NCBI GenBank assembly: GCA_002812745.2
Contig: NCSJ02000095.1
Span: forward strand, 1-64,000
Length of the DNA: 64,000 nt
Reading direction: 5' to 3'
Source: Scytalidium lignicola
Taxonomy: Eukaryota; Ascomycota; Leotiomycetes
Both the position numbers and the translations under genes were made by a program. Each line of letters begins with the position of its first letter. Positions within the stretch are counted from its first letter, which is position 1. Positions 25,963 through 34,966 of this stretch are shown one piece after another. The notes below the pieces were generated by a model that was not told where the DNA came from, ran no database searches, and was given only the letters and a program-made list of their open reading frames with translations.

Positions 25963-27106
25963 ATGCCTCCAGGCTCCAGAAAAAGGCGACAGGTACTGAT
26001 TTCTTTTTATCCTCTTGGCACATTCAGTTTTACCAACTAGTTAGATCGCAGATAGCCGGGGGGAGTCAGACGAAGAAGTAGCGAGCACACAGCGTGGCCG
26101 AAATCGACGACCTGTGGCAGATGATTCCGATGATGATGAGATCGATGCGGAAGAAGATGAAGGGGAAGATATGGACTTAGATGGCGAGAACAGTCAAGAT
26201 CAATCCGTAAAAAAGTTGATCAGATATGCATTGGCATGCGAATACTCGAGATTGCCTATAACAAGAACGGGTATCCGCGNAAAAAAGTCAGTATTACACT
26301 ATTTTATGGAAACAGGAGGAAAGTTAACGCAAAGAAGTCGGTTTGAAGCAACGTGGCGGCTTCAGGAAAGTGTTCGAGGAGGCTCAAAAGCAGCTCCGAA
26401 CAACNTTTTGGTATGGAGATGGTTCAGTTGCCGGCAAAAGAGAAAGTCACATTAAAAGAAAGAAGAGGCAAGTCTGTATAGAATATTACTAGGCTCAATA
26501 GCTAATGGTGGTCCAGCGGCTGGGAAATCAAATAATACTTCAAAGCAACCCACATCCTATATTCTAACCACAATCCTACCCCGCGCATATCGGATACCTG
26601 CAATAATACCACCATCAATCATTCCGAGTGAGGCTGAGGAAGCCTCCTATATTGCTATCTGTACAATTGTTGTTTCTCTGGTAGCACTTAATGGGGGTCA
26701 GCTTCCTGAACATAAACTTGATCGCTATCTCAGCAGAATGAATATCGAGGAGAATATGCCCATGGATAAAACACAAAATATCCTCCAAAAAATGATCAGG
26801 CAAGGATATGTAGTCAAGGTCAAAGATAGGATTGGAGATGAAGAAACCGTTGAATGGATGGTCGGTCCAAGAGGAAGGACAGAAATTGGGAACAGGGGTG
26901 TCCAGGGCTTAGTAAAGGAGGTTTATGGCGAAAGCGCTCCCGAAGACTTAGATAAAAGACTACAGCGGAGTCTAGGTATGGAACTGTCCAACATCGACCA
27001 GATCGCTGAGGAGAATAACGAAGAGACTGCTGCAAACGAAGGCGGAAATGGAACAGCTACGCCCCGGAGGTCGCGAGGTGGTAATAATGATAATGATTAT
27101 GAGTAA
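25963..27106 (+). CDS. NSE3: Smc5-Smc6 complex subunit Nse3, MAGE-domain protein
   Basis: Nse3 carries the MAGE winged-helix domain and, with Nse1 and Nse4, forms the ubiquitin-ligase and DNA-binding arm of the Smc5-Smc6 genome-stability complex. Exons: 25963-25992, 26045-26286, 26338-26467 and 26517-27106. Two Ns (26280 and 26405) must be dropped for the frame to run through; then the text reads GIREKIGLKQ and RTTFGMEM, as in other fungal Nse3. The coding length without them is 990 bases, 329 residues. The third intron (26468-26516, 49 nt) starts GCAAGT rather than GT, with a GCTAAT branch point and a CCAG end, so it is a GC-AG intron. An acidic Asp/Glu-rich stretch occupies about residues 33-60. 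MAGE-domain blocks SYILTTILPRAYR, VALNGGQLPEHKL and VEWMVGPRGRTEIG are clear. Confidence 0.85.
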
Positions 27107-27480
27107 TTTAGGGTTTATGGTTTGTGGTTTCGGTTTGGAATCAGTTGTCAATCAGAAGTTNAAAAAAATGACAAGTGCTATCAGGGAGGTGGCTAGCATT
27201 AGATGCCAATTAGCAATCAAGTAATTCGTAATCTAATTCGTTTCAGATTAGTGAGGTCCAGTATAATAATACACTATAGTCCTTCCATGCGGATTATATC
27301 CTCTCCCTGATTTAGAGAGTGTAATGTCTTGGTTGGTGAGCAGCGCTAAATAAGTGGAGGCTGGTATTACGAAATCCTTCATAAGGTCCCATCCAGATAT
27401 CATCCCTCCAGCCAAAAAGCATTGCTCCTTATTGGAATGGGTCTTGGATATGATAATAATCGTCCCTATCCAACAAAATA
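27107..27480. other. Intergenic region between convergent NSE3 and SF3b5 genes
   Basis: 374 bp holding the two 3' ends. An N lies at 27161 before an A run. Nothing else is seen. Confidence 0.5.
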
Positions 27481-27836
27481 TCAGTCTGAAACCTCCGGGG
27501 GCTTCCCAACAGGCTGTATCATTTTCTACACCAATTAGTCTCTGCTCAATCAATACACAGTTCTCCACTTACCTCAACCATCATGCTTCTGACCTTCTCT
27601 CTCGGTTCACCAAAACCAATAGCCATGTAGCTCAACATCGCTGGGTGCCCAATATACGAGGCATAACTATCCCGTTGAATGTTGCTGGTCCATTCAAACT
27701 TCGTAGTATCAGCGTGTCCTGTGCCGACATATCGAGCTTGGAGCTGCTCTAGTTGTTGTTGTGCGCGTAGTTTGTCCGCCTAGTTAGTGAGTTAATAGCC
27801 GATACAATTAAATATTAGATCCTAAGTACTCACCAT
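27481..27836 (-). CDS. YSF3: Splicing factor SF3b subunit 5 (SF3B5/Ysf3)
   Basis: Small subunit of the U2 snRNP SF3b complex, which recognises the intron branch site. The gene is easily missed because it is split into three exons: 27834-27836 (only the ATG), 27573-27779 and 27481-27525. Introns are 54 nt (27780-27833, GTGAGT...CTAG) and 47 nt (27526-27572, GTAAGT...GTAG, with a GACTAAT branch point), both GT-AG and in phase 0. The 84-residue product has the family hallmark QLEQLQARYVGTGHADTTKFEW, here broken into QLEQLQARYVGTGHADTT and KFEW, followed by RDSYASYIGHPAMLSYMAI and the end KMIQPVGKPPEVSD. Human SF3B5 is 86 residues with the same order of motifs. It is divergent from the zinc-finger gene at 28234. 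Confidence 0.92.
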
Positions 27837-28233
27837 GCTGAGCTAACTGTAAAGCTCAAGATATCATAAGAGAGTTGTAGAAAGGACTAACGTTAGGCCA
27901 ACGTCGGTACCGGAACAATATTTTGACGCGAAGCGAACGCTATTCTAGAGATAATCGAGATATTGCTCATAATTATACTACACGATCCAAGGAACAATAT
28001 TGAAGCAGGTCTGGTAGTTTATTACACCTACCCTCTCTATTACCAGGTAACCTTTCTCTATAGTATAAACTCTCTTTTCAATAAGCCTAATTTTCCTTAG
28101 CCCGGAGTCCACGTGATTCGCACGTGACATTAACCATTTCTTTTTACTCCATAGGGGCCGCTTTCCAGAAGAGATACAGGCTTTATGATAGGGTTTATAT
28201 TCAATTTCAACCTAAGATATAAGATATATCTAG
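27837..28233. promoter_or_regulatory. Divergent promoter with paired CACGTG boxes
   Basis: 397 bp between the SF3b5 start (minus) and the zinc-finger gene start (plus). Two CACGTG hexamers at 28110-28115 and 28121-28126 are separated by five bases; both read RTCACGTG on the minus strand, the consensus for Cbf1-type bHLH factors. Their regulatory role is inferred. Confidence 0.45.
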
Positions 28234-29639
28234 ATGACTGCTACCGAAGGTGGAAATATGCCTTCCTCTACAGCAGATATCTATCCCCTCTCGTTTGACC
28301 AGAGGCTGCTTGAAGCCGACAATCTTCGAGAGGATACCGTGAAACTTGAGTCGAAACTTTCTAGCATTAGAAAGGCATGTTCAGAGTCGCCACAATGCTC
28401 TAACTCGGTCGCAGAATGCCCTGAGCATATGGGCCAGATTGTCGAAGCATACCAAGAATTTTACCTCTCAGATGAGCCAAATAGATGGCACTCGAACCTC
28501 ACAAAATACAAAGAGGCGGTTAGATCCATGTTTAACAATCCACAGGAGTATACACTAGACGATATACATGAAAGAGTAAGAAAGGAACAGCGCCAATCTC
28601 AAGGGAGCGATCTTTGCACAATACGGCCTGACGATACGGAAGAGATCATCAGGTGGAAACATGAGTCTGCCGAAATGTTTGACCAAGGTAGGACCATCAC
28701 AGATATTATTAACCGTCGTATAAAGATGCAACTTGAAGCTCTCCCAGAATCAGAAGCTGCGGAGAAACTTGCCTTCCTAAAGGCTGTTGAAGAAAGCAGA
28801 GGCTCAAGGGAAAGAATTCGGATATATATAGACTATTATTGTCAACAGCTGCCTACGGATTCTAGAGAGCGAGCAGCATTTAAGTCAAAATTCACAAAGA
28901 TGTTTCAGGAAGGCTTATCACACGATATAGTGATAGGAGCGATGATTAAGCAGTCAACAGAGGCAAAAGAGGCACAAAAGTCGAATCTCCAGCACAGGTT
29001 AGGTGAATTGCAGATGGCACAGTCTGCTCACTTGAAGAATAAGGCAAAGAAAGAAGAGACTTTTAGCCGGAGGCTGCAAGTTGAAGCAGAGAACACAGCA
29101 GAATGCAGCTTCCCTGGATGTGAATTGCCTGTCAATCTTCTCACTGAAGATGGCCCTCTCGAATGTGCGATATGTGAATGGCTCTCACAACGGTCATCAT
29201 CTAGAAAGCAGTTCTTCTATTGCTCTAACGAGCATGCCGATAACGATTTTGTATGTTTGTTCTCATTATACTCTCATTAAATGCCTTGACCTATAGGTTA
29301 ACAATGAATGTCCAGCCCGAACACGATCGCACCCAACATAGCTGTATCATGGGTGATAAGTGTATACATGCTCCATTGCCCGGTCCCCCCGAGGATAGCA
29401 TCACTGGGGGAATATGTCAGGACTGTAGGGACCATGAGATTGTCAGTTACTTTTGCTCACAATCTTGCTACGAGCAAAATTTAGTAAGTTCCACATTCAT
29501 GAGCGCAGAAACGTCTTCGTTTGTCAAATATACAGTTCTCTCATTCTTGATACAGGAACCTCACCGAACAGAATTCCACAGCCCACAGGGGATTCTAAAC
29601 CGTTCGAGGACGCTGGATTTATTTGAACAGAATGTTTAA
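28234..29639 (+). CDS. Unassigned protein with a helical N-terminal region and two MYND-like zinc fingers
   Basis: I do not recognise the family. Three exons, 28234-29250, 29316-29483 and 29556-29639, all GT-AG (the first intron has a GTTAAC branch point), give 422 residues. The first 280 or so residues are charged and helical, with a partly repeated unit (MFDQGRTITDIINRRIKMQ near residue 150, MFQEGLSHDIVIGAMIKQ near 225). Two cysteine/histidine clusters follow with the same spacing: C291, C296, C311, C314, then C330-x3-H334-x7-H342-x4-H347; and C355, C373, C376, then C386-x3-C390-x7-H398-x4-H403. This resembles MYND or related treble-clef-like fingers (FCSxxC...H). Such fingers usually bind protein partners, but no function is assigned. 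The fingers become complete only after splicing, which supports the exon model. No signal peptide or membrane segment. Confidence 0.7.
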
Positions 29640-30308
29640 GTGTATATAATAGTCCTTTGTAGACCTCACCAAAGTTTGGAAATGTTTTGTTTGGCATCCA
29701 AATCTAAGTCAATGCCAGAAATGTCGCAAAGTAAGGTCAACGGAGTCTGTCTAAGTTTATTCTATGCTTCTAAACCAGTGTATCCATAGATTTCACAAAT
29801 CAACTTTCGAGTCATCTTGAANTTTTCACCATATTACCACCCCCCTTCATCAGTAAACATCAGTATACATTATGTGAAATGTCATTTAGGAGCCGGCAGC
29901 TGGTTTTGTTTAACTTAACACCCCTGTTTGAACTTTTAACCATCTTATTTTGCCCCATATATTCGTACAAATTATGGATACAAATATGGACAGGTATATG
30001 ATTTATGATTGTGATGAGAAATATAACAATGGTAAAATCAAAATCTATACAATGTAAACCTTCATTCAAGTTTAATATACTTCCAAATAGGTACCAGACG
30101 GGATAGTCCTTTGTGCTAGTAATAACGTGTAAAGAGACCGCAGCAGATAATAGATTTTTATGCTCTATCAATAAGTTATGTATAGTACAACAATCTCAAA
30201 ATTCGAGTGCCTTCTATTCTATGAAGAACAAACCTTATGACCATCAGTGGTATTTTATTTTCTGTTATTACATGNTTTTTTATTCTTAAAAAGTATCAAG
30301 AGATCCTC
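29640..30308. other. AT-rich intergenic region between convergent genes
   Basis: Holds the 3' ends of the zinc-finger gene and the DUF7702 gene. Ns lie at 29822 and 30275, each before a T run. A minus-strand frame of about 100 codons here is AT-driven, with no recognisable product. Confidence 0.45.
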
Positions 30309-31274
30309 TTAATCTCTAGAAGCTGATCCCCGAATATTCCTCAAGCCAATCGCGCTTTCGTTACCTTTGTTCTTTCTATGACGTCCAGAATTCGGGGTTG
30401 GAGTCGATGAATTTGCCGTCTCGTAGACAGGTTGTCTAGTATTCCGTGTCATAAGTCCCACAGTCATGAAGGTCATTATGGTGATCAGCTCTGGCAACAT
30501 ACTGAGGCATACCCGTACAGCGAGTGAGCCCGTAACTTGGTTCAAGGATGCTGAGCCGACGAAGATAGATATAGTAGCGTATGTCAACCTGATGCAGGTG
30601 AATGGAAGTGAGAACATAACCCCATATATTAACTGTTAACCAGTTAACGCTATACTTACTTTCCAGAAACTACAAATGATATATAGATAACTTACCAATG
30701 AGCCATCCCTGTATCCCACCGCCTGGGCATCCTGCTGATGTGGTAGGAAAGAAAACAACGTAGTCGCAAATATAAAAAACCAAGAGATTAGGAGTATTAA
30801 AATTCCTATCTTAGCTAAATTCAAATCGTTCGAATGATTTTCCACTTTAAAAGCGGAAGCTCCAGATGCAACGATCGCCAGGCCGGTGGTTACAATAATA
30901 TGAATTAGAAGTGTAAGAATCCATTCGATCTTTATGCGAACATGTGACTGGCGATATATTCGACTACAGAAACGTGTTAGGAGAAGGAGACAAAAGAGCT
31001 AAACATAAAAAACATACGCTTCGTGAAGGATACCACCTGTAGCGAGCAACAGTGGTGATAAACCAATGCTCGATATGATAGCAGCAGTTGAGTTAGTAGT
31101 CCCATTCTTTGAGGCACTAACTTGCATTCCATTGCCTATAAGTCGGAGAGTGCAGAAAGCAAAGCAGTAAAACCAGCCTAAGGCTCCTAGTCTTCCGTGT
31201 CGAATGGCGATAAACAAGATCAGGGGAGAAATAATTGCATAAATAGCTAACTGTGCTATGGCAAGACGATCCAT
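30309..31274 (-). CDS. Seven-span membrane protein of the fungal DUF7702 type
   Basis: Three exons, 31018-31274, 30696-30963 and 30309-30632, with GT-AG junctions, give 282 residues. The last intron is 63 nt and ends GTTAACAG; its use joins GYRDGS to LIYGVMFSLPFTCIRLTYA, the block that is conserved in this family. About seven hydrophobic segments are spread over residues 5-235, followed by a Ser/Thr/Arg-rich cytoplasmic tail (about 240-282). DUF7702 proteins are fungal integral membrane proteins of unknown role, sometimes grouped loosely with RTA1-like proteins. The gene is divergent from a Zn2Cys6 regulator with 587 bp between the starts, so co-regulation is possible but not shown. Confidence 0.75.
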
Positions 31275-31861
31275 ATTGATAGAGTATTCAAGAAGTTCAG
31301 AAATATATCTCTGGGCGGGAAAGAAATGACGTCTTTGTAACGAAAAGGCTGAGAAAACGAAATATAGAAATGCTTGACGATTTTATCAAGACTAGAGAGA
31401 TACACTTACATTTTTATAGTCCCTTGAGATTGAACACTGGTACAGCTGTAAAGGCACAGCCACATTCATTATCATCACTATCTATCTCAGAAAAGGATTT
31501 TTTGAATCAGATGTAGTATCCATTGTTAAAGGGCAAAAGCTAAAGCTCTAAAAAATAGGAACCCCCTGCAATGAAGTTACAGTAATCAAACATGAAATGT
31601 AGGGATTTTAACGTGATAGTAATCCATAGAACTCTATTGGTAAGGCAGAACACAAATTTGACAGATGTTGAGGAGTAGGGGATATACAAGACCGAAGTAG
31701 GTTTAGCGTCAGCATGTATCCTTGGACGATCTGCGAAACCGAAACCGAAACCGATACCGAGATATTGAACGAGCGAGGTCTACTTTCGTCCATGTATAGC
31801 ATTGCCACATTGCGTTCCTATTTGTTTCAGCGGCTACAACTGAAAGTTGGTTCTCTCTTGT
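31275..31861. promoter_or_regulatory. Divergent promoter between the DUF7702 gene and the Zn2Cys6 gene
   Basis: 587 bp with no coding content. A short tandem repeat of GAAACC (three perfect copies and a GATACC variant) lies at about 31735-31758, roughly 105 bp upstream of the regulator's start. It could be a binding-site array; this is inference. Confidence 0.4.
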
Positions 31862-33318
31862 ATGAATGACTCATCATCGGTTTCTGTTACTCTCACAATG
31901 CAGGAGAGGCAGCCTACTCCCTCTTCCAAGGAACGTGAACATGGCAAGGGTCCAAGACTCTACCACAAAAAGTCTCGAACAGGTTGCCAGAGATGTAAAT
32001 CTCGAAGAGTGAAGGTATGTGAGTGGGTGTACATTAAAAAGCTTCCCCGTATTAAAACATTGATTATCCAATTAACTCCTCCAAATCTTCAACTTTATGC
32101 ATATCCTCAGTCCTATACGAAAACTCCCGTACCTAACTTCTTACGGTAAAAGGCTAATATAAAGCTTAGTGTGATGAGAAACATCCAATGTGTAGCAGCT
32201 GCCAACGTCATGACGTTGAATGCATCTATCCACATCTATTAGGAACTCCTCACCGCAGCCGCGCCAAGAAGACCAAAGAGACTTGGCCAGATTCCACTGA
32301 GCGTATGTCATCCACCGATATGACTACGACTCCCGAGATAACATCTCCAGAGAGAATGGCAACTGATGATAATAGCGACCTAATTCTTCTGGAATCCAAG
32401 AACCGGCGTATACTAGAGCTCCGCCTCCTTCACAACTATATTCATAACACGACTGTTACTATTTCAAACTCACACTTTCCAACAGTAAAAGATACTTGGG
32501 CTATAGAGGTTCCAAAGTTAGCTTTCCGATATGAATCCTTGCAGTATGCCATATTTTCTCTCTCGGCTCTCCACCTCATGAACGAAGAGCCAGACAATAT
32601 GGAACTCAGGGATGCATATCGAGACTATACAAGTCTAACTCTTCGAAAGCACGGGGAAACTATTTTAACCTTAGACTCAGAGTCCGCAGACGCTATTGGC
32701 TTTACCTCAATTCTTATCCTCATGGCGATTTTTGCATATCTGCAAGAGCGTGTTATCGAGCCATACACTCCTCCACTCTCATGGCTCAATATTTCCAATG
32801 CGACAGGGAATGTATTCAAAATTGCATTGGAAACAATCCAACAGAATAGAGCCTCAAAATTAATGACTGTTTTAGGAGCTTCGCCCGTTTTTACGGAGAG
32901 GGAAGCCGTGTACAATGAAGAGAATCGTAAGGAGTTCGGCGAGCTGTTGCAAAATAATCCGCCTTTTGATGAACCCTATGACCTAGAAAGTTGGGCCGCA
33001 TATGAGAGGGCACTTAGCTTTATTGGATCTGTCAAGGCGGCAATTAAGGATGGAGAGCATGCTATGGCAACCTGTAGTCGATTAATAACGTTTGCAGTTA
33101 TCGTTCCAGACAAGTTCATTAACTTAGTAGAAGCTCAACGCCCGAGAGCGCTAGTCGTTCTGGCTCATTATTTCGGCCTTTGCAATACTATGCAGAATAT
33201 TTGGTGGTTAGGAAATATTGGCCAGAGGGAGGTGCTTGGAATCCAGACGGCTCTGCCCCCTCAATGGCAGAAGTATATCGCCGGACCCGTTTCAATGGTT
33301 GAAAAATCCCATATTTAA
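31862..33318 (+). CDS. Zn2Cys6 fungal transcription factor
   Basis: Two exons, 31862-32014 and 32170-33318, with a 155-nt GT-AG intron that splits the DNA-binding domain exactly before the third cysteine, as in many fungal zinc-cluster genes. The product has 433 residues. The binuclear cluster is complete: C42, C45, C52, C59, C62 and C69, spacing Cx2Cx6Cx6Cx2Cx6C, preceded by a basic KKSRTG stretch. A Ser/Thr/Pro linker follows (about 75-125), then a helical fungal-specific regulatory region typical of the Upc2/sterol-uptake-type group (blocks YESLQYAIFSLSALHL and WWLGNIGQREVLGIQTALP). The target genes are unknown. It lies divergent from the DUF7702 membrane protein gene. Confidence 0.88.
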
Positions 33319-33569
33319 GACTTGTGAAGAGTAAGTCATATGATTGCTCTAGTATAAGAAGTTCATATAGTCGCGCGATCGGAAAATGATTTATCACATA
33401 ATAATAATTGTAGATGGCGTAAATATCTTTAAAGGTTTCCATAACTCTGATAGCACTGTAAGCTTATCAGAGACTCACTATATCCACTGATCCAATTAGT
33501 CTTTCTGAATACTGATTTAATTTTCCTCTCAGCTATATCCTTTGATGTCTATGATGGCCTTGCACAAAG

Positions 33570-34219
33570 CTAATTTGAACCTTTCTGACCAAGGCCCTGC
33601 AGTGCCTCGACAACCACAGCATGGTCCTCATGCTGCTTCAGCCCACTGACAATAACAACAGCCACCACCCCTTCCACACCCTTCACCTTAATCGGCACAG
33701 CACCACCATGAATAGCATACTCTGCCGCCCTATCTCCAAGACCATACTTGTCCGCAAAAGCCTTCTCATCACCGTCGAACTTACAGTGCATATACCACGT
33801 GCTCACGCCCCATCTCAAAACAGTCTTTCTCTTCCTAGCTACCCAGGAGTCGTTATCTGGCATGACTCCGCTATGAGTACAGGTATGGAAGAGCGTTTGG
33901 TTCTGGTTCGCGGAGGAGGTGTTGATCACGACGGGAGCTTGGATAGGCATGAGGCGTTTTCGGAGTGCGCATCCGAGTTCCCAGGCGTCGTCCAATGTGA
34001 AGTGGTCCAACGTGAGGGACGCATCGATTTTAGAAACTGTTTCAAGCTTTAAGAGGGTTTAGCATTTTGTACAAGATTACAAGATGTTTTTTTCTTTCAT
34101 CTTTCTTATGTGAAATAAGATATGCCGATAAGAGAGTAAGAGACCCTGAGATGAGATTTGTAACCTACATCATTTGGAGGGGTTGGTATGGGAGTATGGC
34201 TCCCCGTAGTTGTCGCCAT
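33570..34219 (-). CDS. UPF0303 / haem-degrading (GlcG/HbpS-like, DUF336) domain protein
   Basis: Two exons, 34145-34219 and 33570-34046, give 183 residues, the usual size of this family. The core carries PVVINTSSANQNQTLFH, the diagnostic MPDNDSWVARKRKTVLRWG block, and the C-terminal IHGGAVPIKVKGVEGVVAVVIVSGL. Family members bind haem or small cofactors; the function in fungi is not established. The start MATTTGSHTP is chosen by length and typical composition; the frame is open further upstream to 34453, so a longer N-terminus cannot be excluded. The intron donor is weak: AGG|GTCTCT keeps phase 0 with acceptor AAAG at 34047, and an alternative donor GTTACA with acceptor ACAG would also keep frame. 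Cytosolic by appearance: no signal peptide or membrane span. Confidence 0.8.
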
Positions 34220-34966
34220 TGCTTCAGCTGGTTCTTGTGGGAGTTTATCCGATATACAAATAGACTTTTCCTTGCTCCCTCCCTTTAAAAGCTTCAAAAT
34301 ACCAATGGCTTGTCTGGTGAATTTTTCCTCAAGAGGTATGTTTCGACAATAGAAATTTAAAGTCTCTCCTGACGTCAAGTGGGGCAATTGACCGAGGATT
34401 GCCCGTGGACTGCTAATTGGAGCTGCTGAGCTTTTAAACAAAACACGAGTCACTACAATTTTGCCTTATTCAAAAGACTCCAGAAATTTTAAGCTCAATA
34501 GTCCCTTTCCTCAGCTACCTAAAAGCAAGAATAGATAGACAGAGAGCTTATAATTTTCTCTAATCCTATGGTTAGCCAGCTCAAAAGTCTTTAGACAATA
34601 CAACTACTCAAGACTGAAGAGAAACCAAAGTAGAATCCCCTCAAGTGACAGTTGATTCCGAATTGATAAGCCATATAAAGCCAAGTCATATTCTATAATA
34701 TCTAAAATAGGACGACATTAGCTAGATAAAGCATAATGTAAAGATATCATACCCCTTATCACCCTCATATCCGACGCCGAATAAAAATAATAAAGAAATG
34801 CAATAAAATAGCAAGGACTCATTAGGATTTGTACCCTTCCGTCTATCTCCTAACCCAGCATTCTCCATGAAAAATAATGATAGCAATAATCGAAGCTAAG
34901 TAAATGCATATGTCGAGATCAAAAACAAAAGGAGAAATGAAATATATATAAAACATCAAAGAAATC
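34220..34966. other. Intergenic region between UPF0303 gene promoter and REC8 3' end
   Basis: AT-rich, with no supported gene. Both neighbours are on the minus strand. Confidence 0.45.

Noticed and set aside
30632..30695. 10-nt microexon inside the last intron of the DUF7702 gene
   Set aside because: It would need two introns of about 26 nt, too short to splice; a single 63-nt intron keeps the frame.
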